Below, piece after piece: positions 10,301-21,100 of a stretch of DNA of 64,000 bases (position 1 is its first letter; the number at the start of each line of letters is the position of its first letter). The notes beneath the pieces are model-generated. The model was not told the DNA's origin. It saw only the letters and a program-made list of their open reading frames with translations, and did no database searches. Made by a program: the position numbers and the translations under genes. The DNA is from Thecaphora thlaspeos. Lineage: Eukaryota; Basidiomycota; Ustilaginomycetes; Urocystidales; Glomosporiaceae. The DNA lies in NCBI GenBank assembly GCA_900291925.1, contig UWYS01000011.1, positions 620,001-684,000 on the forward strand, written 5' to 3'.

Positions 10301-13300
10301 CGCTCGGACGAGTCCGACCGCATCGCAGAAATGTACTCGTCCATCGTCTCCCACTCGCCCAGTGACCAGGCGGCGGCCGCAGCGAGCGGCGCCATGTGGC
10401 GGCGGTCCTCGGGGTCGGCGCTGTGCCACTTCTGCTGAACCAGGTCGGACAGGTGCTCCCACTCGCCAAGCGCGTGCAGGCAGCGCATCCGGCCAAAGGC
10501 GATCTCGTAGTCGTTGGGATCAAGGTCGGCTTTGCGGTCGTAGGCGAACAGCGCCTCTTCCCAGCGGTGGAGCTTCTCGTACCACTCCTCGTGGTGTGTC
10601 ATGTCGAGATGCTCGCGGGCGTAAGTCAGCGCGCCGAACGCCGCGTCCGACTGCTGCAGCTTGGTGTTGATGTCGATCAGCGACTCGATCACCTGCGGCG
10701 ACGGGTCCGTGAGAAACTCGGCCTCCCTGTAGTGGAGCGCCTTGGCGTACGAGTGAAACTTGTAAGCCCGGTCGCCGAGGATGCGGATGTTGATCGGGAG
10801 AGCCTTGTCATCGTGCTCCATGAACTCGGCCAGGTTGAGCAGCATGTGGACGACGAGGTCGGGGACATCCGGCGCGTCGAACGCCGTCTCGATCGCCTTG
10901 ACCAGGTCGCTCTGGTACTGCTCATAGAGCTCGGTCCAGCACGAGACGAAGGCCGCGTTGAACATTGCGAACCCGAGCGGCTGGTAGACGTCGGCGAGGC
11001 TGCGACACGCACGAAGCGCGTGCGACGGCGACTTGCGCATAAACTCGACTGCCATTCTGCGGAGCCACTCCTTCCAGTCATCGGCCGTCGAGACCTTGGA
11101 CGTGTCCCAGGCCTGCTTGAGGTGCTGCTGGTTGACCGTCATTTTGGTGGCCTCTGCGAGCGGCGCCTCTTCGGCTTTGTTGTCAAGCGAGCCGTCGAAC
11201 GGCACCAGCTCCAGCGGCAGACGCTCACCGCTCAGCAGCTTGCCGATCAGCTGGTCGTAGGTTGCGTGCTGGATGCGGTGCTGCACGAGCACCTTGTTGA
11301 CGACCGGGATGAAGATTGCGTACGACGAGCCGAGCTGCAGCACCAGCGCGGCCAACGTGTCCATCACAGCGGTGTGGACGTCCAGGCCGACGTTGGTGTG
11401 AAGCACGCGGACGAGCGGATGGATGACGCGTGAGGCATGGTCGCAGAAGCTGACCTTGCGCGAGAGGTTGCCGACCGTAACGATGGCCGCCTTGCGCAGC
11501 GTCGACGAGGCGTCGGGACGCTCAAACATCTTGACAATGACGGGCAGGACGAGGTGGAGGTACTCCTCGATGTTGGAGCCGAAAACGTAGAAGGCGTGGA
11601 GGATGCGCAGCAGCGTCGGCTGGCGCTTGGACGTGATCTCGCCGTCAAGCGTCCGGAGCATATTGGGCAGCAGCACGGGCAGGTACGACTTGAACTCGCC
11701 CTCGAGCGCGCGGGCGACGGCCTCGACCAGCGAGACTATTGTCAGCTGGATGCTCGAGTTCGGATTCCAGTTCTCCTGGACGAGGGCAAAGATGTCATCG
11801 AGGTAGCTCCGGACGTGCTGCTTGATGATCGAGATCAGGATGGCCAGCTGCTGGTAGTAGAACTCGGACAGTCCCGTCCCGCAGGTGCGTATCACGTTGA
11901 GGAACGCCGGGATGATCTGTGGCAGGAAAGTGACGCACTTGAGGCCCTGGGTCTTAAACATGTACATGATTGCCTCGATGGCGGCGTGGTGGTGCGTCGA
12001 GAGCGAGGGGTCCTTTAGAATCGAGATGAGAGCGTCGATCGCGACGTTCTGATAGTAATCGTCGGTCGAAGTCCCGATGGCCAGGGCCAGCTCGAACAGG
12101 TCGGTTCCGTTGTTCTTTGACGCCTCGGCGCGACCCTCGTTGCCCTGCTTCTCGAGCAGCTTGTAGCGGTACGGATCTAGCGCGCCGAGGATGCCCATCA
12201 CGCGGATCGTCTCGCGCCGCACCGCCGGGACCTGCTCGGTCTTGAGGATCTTGACCACGGTCCCGAGCAGGCTGCGGTAGGTGAGGTACGGGTTGACGAC
12301 ATTGCCCGTGTTGGAAGCCACCAAGCCGAGCGTCTTGAGGGCCGCGTCACGCTTCGCCGTCGATGAGTGCGGCGCGCTCGACGAGAGCTGGTCGATGGCG
12401 AGCCGCATCAGCTGGTCGACGTTCGGAGCCAAGTCCTCGCCGCCCACCTTGGCCAGCTCTCCGAGGCACTCCATCACCCGCGCCGATACGCCTACGCTGG
12501 CGTCACTCGCCTTGGGCAGCAGCACCTCGAGCATCGGCAGCGCGTACGACTTGACCAGGCGCTGCGATGCCCGCACCACCTCGGTCAGCAACTTAGCCGC
12601 CTCCTCCTTGTTCCGGCTAACGGTCGAGTACTCGAGCTCGGTCAGCAGCTGGATCAGCGCCTTGCGCAGCGACGGCATCACGTAGGCCGGGTTGTGCTGA
12701 GCCAGCCGCCCGATGATGAGGATGGCCACCTCACGCACCTTGAAGCTTTCATCGTTGAGCGCAATGAAGAGCGAGCGGACGTACTCAGATTGGGCCAGGT
12801 GGCGATCAAACTGCTCGCGCGCGCCAAACTTGTTGAGCACCGTCCAGCGCAGCTCCCAATTCGGGTCGGCGATGCCGACCGTCATGAGCTTGTCTAGGAC
12901 GTCGTTGACGACCTCAATGGCGTGCATGCTGGTCTGATAGCAGATCGGATCGTTGACGAATAGGTCGGCGCAAGTCTCGGCGGCGGCCTTGCGCACCGCG
13001 GCGTGATCATCCTCGAGATAGGGCAGCGTGCAATTGCGGACGAACTCATTGAGAATGTGGCCCTGGAAGTCGAACTTGCCCAGCGTCTCGAGCGCCACGG
13101 TCACCGTCTCGACGCCCTTGGCCTCGGACGTCTGAGCTGCGGCAACGTCGCGCGCGCTCCGCGGCAGCACGGGCGCGCCGAGCGGCCTGTACGGCTGGCC
13201 GATCAGCGTCATCGAGAGCATGTCGAGAAGGCGGTCCTGAACGACGCGCATCAGCGGCGGAATTGATTTGACAACGCGGTCAAGCGCCGTCACAAGCGGA

Positions 13301-14668
13301 ACACTGAGGCCGCACGCAAACATCGGGTCGAGGAGGTCGTGCATATACTTTGTCAGGTGCGGCCCGACGGCGGTGGCGAGGTTGCCGATGCAGAGGAAGA
13401 TGGGCGCCTCGGGCGGTGCATTCTTCTTCCCGCGCATCTGTAGGCCCTCCTTGATGCAGGCGAGGATCGGCTCAATGTACGGCTTTATCCGGCTCCCCAT
13501 CGCCGCCGCGACAAAGCCGATCGTCTCGAACGTCTGCGACGACTCCTTGGGAGAGCGGTCCTTTTCCTTGCGCAGCTGCTCGGTCAGGATCGTCATGACG
13601 GCGCCGAGGTGCTCTTCGGCAAAGTACTGCGGGTCATAGCGTGCCAGCACGGGGACGAGGTTGGTGATCGTCCGCTTGATGAGCGGGTCGCGGTGCTTTT
13701 GGAGGCGGAAGACGAGCTCGCAGGCGCGGTGGAAGCGCGAGCGCATGAAGGTCTTGGAGAACTGCAGCAGCTGCTGAACGGCTAGCAGGCTGCCGTGAAT
13801 CGCCTCGACCGTGTTCATCCGAAGGCCCCGCTCGGCCTCTTCGTAGATGGTCTCGAAAAAGTGGCTGCCCATCTGCTTCTCGCGCGACGAGATGATCTCG
13901 AGGCAAGTCCCCATGGCCTCGGCCGCACCTTCCCGCACGATGACGCGGGTGTCACGCAGCGCGATCCAGATGCGGTCCAGCACCCTGGGGACGTAGATAT
14001 GGAAGTGGTGCGGGACGTTGCGGGCGATCTCCTTAATGATAAGGACGGCGGCGTAGCGCCCTGACTCGTTGCGGTCACCGGCCTGGAGGAAGTCGAGCGC
14101 CCGGAGCACCTCGAACTCGATGAACTGGTCGCCGAGCGACTGGCCTCCGAAGTGCGAGACGCGGCCCAGCGCCTTGGAGGCGGCGATCATGACCTGGGCA
14201 TCGTTGCAGGGCAGGTTCGGCTTGAGGTACTGGTAGAAGCGGTAAAGCCTGGCGCTGTTGTCCTCGCTTTCGAGGTCGACGAGGCCCTCTGCGTGCGGCC
14301 GAAAGAAGTAGGGACGGAGTGATTCGAGGGAAAGAAGCAGGGCAGCGTCAGCGTCAGCGCCAGTCGAGAACAGAGATAAACCGGTCAGGCAGGGTGGCGA
14401 CAGCGCACGCCGCTCATTGACGCCCACCGATGGCGACGATGCCTCCAAGCTTCTCGTGGGCATGCTGGCTGTGTGTGAGCTCAAAGATCCTGCGGTGGAG
14501 GTCATTGAAGAAGGTGGAGAGGTTATCGCCCTTGAGCTCGGAGACGACGAGGCTGCAATGTGAGCCGAGCTCACGGCCGGCGGCCTGCCGTGCCGAGTCC
14601 TCGCGGCTCCTGAGCGAAGTGAAGATGCGGTTGAGCGTGTCGCTCTGCTGCACGCTGATGGCCGACAT
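7343..14668 (-). CDS. TOR1: TOR serine/threonine kinase (PIKK family)
   Basis: This is the target-of-rapamycin kinase, catalytic core of the TORC1/TORC2 growth-control complexes. Three exons (14668-14428, 14288-7517, 7361-7343) sum to 2343 aa, close to the family's usual length. HEAT repeats fill roughly residues 1-1200, the FAT region about 1230-1800, and the FRB domain about 1838-1935 (LWHELWHEGLEEASRLYF, QAWDLYYHVF; the Ser and Trp/Phe contacts for FKBP12-rapamycin are kept). The kinase domain follows with GLGDRHPSNLLLD near 2155 and HIDFGDCFE near 2176. The FATC ends GWCAFW (canonical GWCPFW), completed only by a 19-nt last exon; both FATC cysteines are present. The ATG at 14668 begins MSAISVQQSDTLNR. 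Intron 1 removes 139 nt and restores GGIVAIEGLVDLESED, as in other TORs. Confidence 0.97.
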
Positions 14669-15238
14669 GTCGGCCTATGGTTCGGACGGCGTGAAGCGCT
14701 CGCAGCGACGGCCAGTGTCCCGCTTCAAGCCTTCATTCCCCTGGGAGGCGGTCCAATGCTTTCGTGGCTGTACGGAGCAGGGAACACCGGATGAAGGCGG
14801 ATGTAGCCAACGGGATGGGATTGAGGACGGGGCGTGATGGAGGAGTGGAGCTGCGCTGTACCAGACGAGCCAAGGCAGAGAGAGAGCCGGGTGTTGGGAC
14901 CGCTTCTGGCTTTTTCTTCGACTCAGCACGCCGGCTCGCCCCGTTGCCTGGGCCCATGCTCGCCAGGTCCTGCAGGCCCGAGCGCGTCGACCAACGCCCC
15001 AACGCCCCAACGCCCCAACGCCAGCAAGGCCAGCAAGGCCAGCAAGGCCAGCAAGGCACTCCTCGTCTCCTCATCGCACCACGCGCACACACATACACAC
15101 ACATACACACACACGTACACGTACACGTACACACACACACACACACACCTTGCACACGTCCGTATTTAGCAGCTGTACTCTAGCAACGCCATGTCTTGAT
15201 TCCTTTTCGTGCTGCCGCTGTCGGACAGACGTTACCAC
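14669..15238. other. Intergenic: TOR upstream region / DHODH 3' flank, with simple repeats
   Basis: No gene is seen. About 14992-15058 holds two adjoining short tandem arrays (AACGCCCC, about 4 copies, then AGCAAGGCC, about 5 copies). About 15087-15150 holds a CA-dinucleotide array with ACGT interruptions. The TOR promoter must lie here because both flanking genes are on the minus strand. Confidence 0.7.
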
Positions 15239-17347
15239 TTATACGACGCGGCCCTTGTCAACCTTCTTAAAGTCGCGTTGGGCCGCCGCATCTTCGGCCT
15301 CGGCCTCCCGTCCGCGGGTGCTGTCTCCGAACACCTTCGTCTTTTCGGCCACCTTGGCCTTGATCTCGGGTCCCTTGGGGTCCACGAGCATTGCGGCCGC
15401 TTTGTCGGCCGTCTTTTCGCCCTGCGTCTTGGGCGCGTCGGTCTGCGCTGCCTCCGAAGCCGCCGGCTTCTGGCCCGCCGGGAAGCTTAGGCCCAGCGCC
15501 GTGTTGGCCTTTTCGATGAGCTTGTAGTACGCCTCGTCCTTCTCGCGATCTGGCAGGAACGGCGGCGGCGCGGCGCTCTTCAGCCCGAGATTCTGGCGCA
15601 GACCGGCGAGCTCCTGCTTGACGCTGGCGACGCTCTTAGGATAGGCCTCGTCGCGCGCCGGGCTCCATCCCATTGGCAGCTCGTCGTTGGGCGCCGCCAC
15701 CTTGACGTCCGACAGCTTGATGCCCGTCCCCACCACCTCCCTCCACGTCTTGCCCTCGGCCTTGAGCAGCTCTGTCAGCTCGTCCTTGATCTTCCGCGGC
15801 AGGCCCACGCCTTGGTAGCCAAAGCTCGTGTAGAGCTCCACCGCGCTCGCGCCCGCCTTGGCGTAGTCGAGCGCGTCCTGTCCATTGGTGATGCCGCCGC
15901 AGCCGATGATCGGCAGCTTGCCGCGGATGCGCTCATGCACCGTCTGGAGCGCCTTGATCGCCAGCGGCTTCAGCGGCGGGCCCGAGAGGCCGCCCGTCTC
16001 GCGCACATGCTCCGACGAGCGGAGGCTCTCGGGACGCGAGACGGTTGTGTTGCTGATCACGAGGCCGTCGATCCCGCTGTTGATGGCTGCGTCGGCGACG
16101 TCGTGCAGCTCCTCGGTGCTGAGGTCGGGCGCGACTTTGACCAGCAGCGGGACGGCGACCTTCTTGCCGTCGCTGGCCGGATTGACGTGGGCGTCGACCA
16201 TGCCGTCTCTAGCCTTGACCACCTTGGTGAGCAGGTCCTCGAGAACGCCGCGCCGCTGCAACCTGCGCAGGCCGGGCGTGTTGGGGCTGCTGACGTTGAC
16301 AACAATCATATCGGCATAGGGCCCGAGGCGTTCAACGCCCTTGACGTAGTCGTCGACGCACTCCTCGCTGCTCGTCTTGTTCTTGCCAAGGTTGACAGCC
16401 AGCAGCTTGCCCTGCTGCAGGCTCCGCGGGAGGCCGACGGCGTCGATGAAGGCCGAGTTGCTCTTTGGGCGGGCGGCGATCAGCTGCTGCGCGGCGACCG
16501 AGGAGCCACCGGGCAGGTCAGTGAGGGCCTGGTGCAGGTTGGCAACGTTGGTCGAGTGAAGCAGCCAACGTCGAACGCGGTCCCTCAGCCGGCTGAGGAC
16601 GACCGAATGGCCCTCGGAGTTGAAGCCGTAGCGGTTGATGCTAGCCTCGTCGTCGGTGAGCCGGAAGTAGCGCGGCTGTGGATTGCCCGGCTGGGGCTCT
16701 GGTGTGACGCTGCCGATCTCGATGAAGCCAAAGCCGAGGTCGAAGAGGCCGCCGATGGCCTCTGCCTGCTTGTCGAAGCCAGCGGCGAGCCCAATGGGGT
16801 TCGAGATGGCCTTGCCAAAGAGCTACAGAGACGAGAGAAGATGGGTCAGTGACAAGAAGCGGAAGCCAAGGAAGCGCAATGGAGATGCTGGCGGCTGGGC
16901 CGCGAGCGCAATGGTACCAACCTCTGTCTGTAGGATCTCGTCGTCGATGCCAAAGTCCCTTGGTGCGAGGCCGGTCTCGAGCAGCTTTACTGCGAGCTTC
17001 TGTGCAGTCTCCGGATCGGTGATTGCCTTTAGCATGGGCATCACGGCCCACCTGTGTATGCCGGAGCGAGCGTCGAGGTAGTAGGCGACGACAAAGGCGC
17101 CACCTGCGAGTGTGAGTAGTAAATAGGTGAGCCGGCGTATCCCTGCGAGCGGTGTGGGAGGGGAACGAGTAGAGAGAGACCTGGCGGCGGGAGCGAGCGC
17201 GATGCGCGACCGAAGGCCAGCTGCGACAAACGAGGGACGCAAGGCCGAGGCGCGAGCCGCGAGGTGGAACTGGCGGGCGGAGGTCGAGTTGATGGTGGCC
17301 CTGGCAGCGGCCGGGCTGGCGGCCCGAAGGCAGATGACGCCGAGCAT
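15239..17347 (-). CDS. DHODH: Dihydroorotate dehydrogenase (class 2, mitochondrial) with C-terminal extension
   Basis: This FMN enzyme of pyrimidine synthesis oxidises dihydroorotate to orotate and passes electrons to ubiquinone at the inner mitochondrial membrane. Two exons (17347-16922, 16822-15239; 99-nt intron) give 669 aa. The N-terminus is Arg/Ala-rich (MLGVICLRAASPAAAR), fitting a mitochondrial presequence, followed by a membrane segment (LTYLLLTLAGGAFVVAYYLD). Family motifs follow: GLAAGFDKQAEAI, INRYGFNSEG, VNVSSPNTPGLR with the class 2 catalytic Ser, KVAPDLS, GLVISNTT, IIGCGGITNGQDALDYAKAGA. The usual domain ends near GTGIK; about 170 further residues, Ala/Lys/Glu-rich, follow with no recognised domain. 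An additional small intron near the SLSTRSPP segment is possible but not required. Confidence 0.95.
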
Positions 17348-18128
17348 GGCGGCGGACGGAGCGCGCTGCGAGTAGACGGAAGAAGGGAGCGAAGGAGGGC
17401 GGGGGGAGGACGAGGGACAGCCAGCGACGGTAGTAGCAGTGGTAACTGAAGAAGATGTCGGACGACAACGACGACGACGACGATGACAGACGGAACGCGG
17501 GTCCTCGTTTCCTTTCGTTCTTCCCGAACAACGGCGGGGCTGCACCCGAGCGAGCGAGCGAGCAATCCCGGCTCCGACCGTCGCTCGCAACCGGACCGTC
17601 CCAAGCCGAGCCCACCTTCGGCTCCGCCCGTGCCATGGCCCCTGCGGCGGCACCCTCTCGGCCCTCGGCTGGCGTTCTAGCTGGCTCTTTGGGGGCGAGG
17701 CTGGCTGCCTGTCAGAACGAGGCCTGCAACAGTTCAGCTTCGTCAGGCTCGCTCATCAGGTGACCTTCCTCTCGCTCGGGACGCACGTCGGCGACGCCAC
17801 TTGGGCAACGGGTGCGCCCTTCCTCGGAGACCCGCGCACACCCGCGCACACCCGCGCATTGCCACCCTCCTCTGCTCCCCATGGAGGCTCACGCTAGCTA
17901 GACGTCCGCGTTCCTTCTATCCAACCCTGGCCTCGCCCAAACGCCCGCTCCCTCTCGCTCGTCCGCTGCAAATGATACCAACGCAGATGCCGCCTATGCT
18001 CTACACGTCGCGCTAGGGTACAGTCCCATCTTGAGTACAGCTTCTCGCTTTGCACGGCCTCTCGCACGCTCACCTTCACGTACGCTTCCATCTGCTTTCC
18101 CTTTCCTCCGCAGGAACCAGCCGTGTGC
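17348..18128. promoter_or_regulatory. Divergent intergenic region DHODH / TMK fusion gene
   Basis: About 0.78 kb lies between two divergent ATGs. No coding sequence is supported. A good 3' splice site (CTTTCCTCCGCAG, ending near 18114) lies just before the ATG at 18129, so a 5' UTR intron or an extra upstream coding exon of the rightward gene is possible. A GACGAC-rich tract lies near 17460-17490. Confidence 0.5.
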
Positions 18129-21100
18129 ATGTCGGAGCCCGCAGCGAGGGCGGGAGACGGCCCTGCTGGCGTCCCGAATCGTCCCGCCTCGTCCCCTACC
18201 GTCAAAGGGGCGTTGGGCGATCTGCTACGCACACGCAACTCTGCATCGACAATCTCGCTGTGTGGGGACCTCGACAGGTCGGGCCTTTCCTCCTCTAGCA
18301 TCAACACCGCCACCGCCACTGGCGGCGGCACCCTCACCAAGCTGCGCAACCTGAGCCAGATACGGCTCTTCAAGCAAGACCCTGCACCGGCACTTTGCTC
18401 GCCATCGTCAGGACAGCCTACATCCAGCATGCACGTAACAGGTAACCGTGCCAGCACGCTGCCCGACGTACAAGAGCCAAGGTCCAATGCCGAATCCAAC
18501 GGCAGCAGCAGCAAGCTTATCAAGCGACGATCCCGCCTGCTCGATGCATTCCGCTCAAAACGGCCGCAGAGCTCCTTTGAGGTAGTGCGCAAGCCGCTCG
18601 GCCAGCGCAGCAACAGCTCGCAGACGCAGCTTCATCAGTCTAGCCCGCAAAGAGAGGGACTGGAACAGGTCAAGCCCGCGGCCGATGTGCCTGCATCTGG
18701 ACCCGTCTTGGCAGCGTCCACCACGCACGCAGCGGAGAGGCCACCGCGGCAGCGCACCTTTAGCGACGGAACGTTGGACCCACGCCAGTCAGGCTCCGCC
18801 TCCATCACATCGGACACAGAACGCGAGCCTGCTAATCGCTATTCAGACACCATGCAGATCCGCGCCGCCCACCCTCCCTCGACCACCAGAACCCGGCGCC
18901 CCGCCCCGGGTCTGGGCCTGCCATTCGGGCGGAGGCATAGCGGCCTCGCGGTCGACTCAGCCGCCAGCAACTCGTCGCGCGGCGTTTCGCCCCTGCCCAG
19001 CCCCGGCGTCGATACCGGCGCCGGCACCTTTAGTCTCCACTCGTTCCGCAACGTCCGCAGCGCTAGTGACGCTTCAAAGGCAGAGGCGGCCGGCAACGTC
19101 CAGTCGCGCAGGCAGGGCGTCTTTGCGGGCGAGGAGTTTGTCACGCCAACAGAAGAGCTCCTCCTCCCGTCCCTTTTTGGCGGCGGCGACGATGTCAGAT
19201 CTCGGGAGAGCAACAGAAGCTCGGTGGTGCTCTCGCCGCCTCAGGTAAAGGCGGCCAGCCCTGGCAAAGCGGCGGCGGCGACGACGCCCTTTGTCGGCCA
19301 GCCCAACGCAAGCAGCATCTCGGTCGCCAAGTTCCGCCAGGCCGCGCGCAGCCGAAGCGAGCTGGGAGGGACCGGCACCGCTGACGATTCTGGGGCCGCC
19401 GGGACTCCGAGGCTGTATCTCGGCGACCTGCAGGACTATAACGAAAAGCTTCAGAGTCCGAGCCTGGCGTTCATGGGCTCTCCAGGCGCCATGTCGCCTT
19501 CGCAGGAGCTGGCCGCGCTCGAGGCGGAGCTGTCGCAGGGCGGCCGCTCCACGCCTTTGCTGAAGCTGCTGAAAGAGAGGGAGCGTTCCGTCTCGCCGGC
19601 TGCCGCCCCTGGCGGCCCTGCCACGGACGAAACAGCAAACGGTGCGCGCACGAACGAGGCGTCGGCGGCGGGAAAGCTGGCACCGGCGGCTGAGGTGAGC
19701 GGCGAAGCGCAGGACCCCTCTTCATTGTCGCGGCAAGCCTGTGCTCGACCCCGGGAGCGTGGCCTCTTCCTTGTGGTGGAAGGCCTCGACCGGGCGGGCA
19801 AGAGCACTCAGGTGGCGCGGCTGGCGAACAAACTCGACGCCAAGGAGATCAAGTTCCCCGATCGCACCACCGCCATCGGCCAGATGATCAACTCCTACCT
19901 GTCGCAGACGAGCAACCTCGACGACAAGGCGATTCACCTCCTCTTCTCCGCCAACCGCTGGGAGTGCGTTCAGTCGATTCTGGGCACGCTGGCGGGAGGC
20001 CAGACGATTGTCTGCGATCGCTACGCCTTCTCGGGGATCGCCTACTCGTGCGCTAAAGGCCTCAGATTCGACTGGTGCAAGGCTCCAGACATCGGCTTGC
20101 CCCTGCCGGACCTGACGCTGTTCCTCGACCTGGACGCCGAGACAGCCGCGGCTCGCGGCGGCTATGGTGAGGAACGGTACGAGAAGCGCGAATTTCAGGC
20201 CAAAGTTAGAGAGGCTTTCAAGCTGGTCTCGTCCGAGGTCCAGAGCCACGGCGGCAGGTGGGCGACGGTCAATGCGGCTGGCTCACTGGATGAGGTGACG
20301 CGCGAGATCCAGAGGGCCGTCCTCGAATCTACGGCGACGATCGACCGCCGGATCGGCGAGCTGGGCAGGCTCTTTACCGATAGCAGGCCGCCCGCCGCTG
20401 GGCACTTATCCGACGAGATGATAGACCAGCGTAAGCGACAGAGCATCGATGGCCTCGGCTCACTGGCAAACGGATCCATGCTGCTACACTTCAGGTCCGG
20501 CTCTCCGGGCGCGCAGGGTCCGGTGGCGCCGCCATCGACGGAACCAACAAAGGTGGCCATTTCGAGCTATGCCGAACAATTGGCTGCGATGCGGGCGGCG
20601 GCGGCGGGGACTCTGACGGGACTGTTCGGCTTGCAACAGGCCGAAGCCGACAAGCCATCGGCGCTGGGCTTGGTGCCGAACCCTTCGACGACCGCCGCCA
20701 AGGGCCAGGGTGTTGACTCGGAAAGAGCACTGGCCAGCTACAATGCGGCCCGGCCTGGCCGCCGGATGACGCTTGTCGACATGATCGACCAGATCGAGGC
20801 CGGACGGAGCCCCGACTCCGCCTCTGTCGGGCTCCCTCCGCCGACCTTGCCCTGGATCGCTGCTGAGCGGCCGGCGCGATCGAGGGTCAACTCTCAGGGC
20901 AGCACCGTCGCTGCAGAGCCCGTCGTCGCCGTCGCTACCGACAATGCCACAGGACCGGCGACGACAACAACGGCGACGGCTGGCGAGAGGTACCCTTCCA
21001 CCTTTGCGCTCGGCAACCGGTCCCGACGCAGCCTCAATGTCTCTGACCTCGTCCGAGGGCAGACCGTCCCCTCAACTCGAGCAGCCATCAGCGACTCTTT

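Noticed and set aside
7513..14574. Possibility that the large minus-strand protein is Tra1 or another PIKK rather than TOR
   Set aside because: The FRB signature LWHELWHEGLEEASRLYF, an active GDRHPSN kinase loop and the GWC-FW FATC end are TOR-specific; Tra1 lacks kinase residues.
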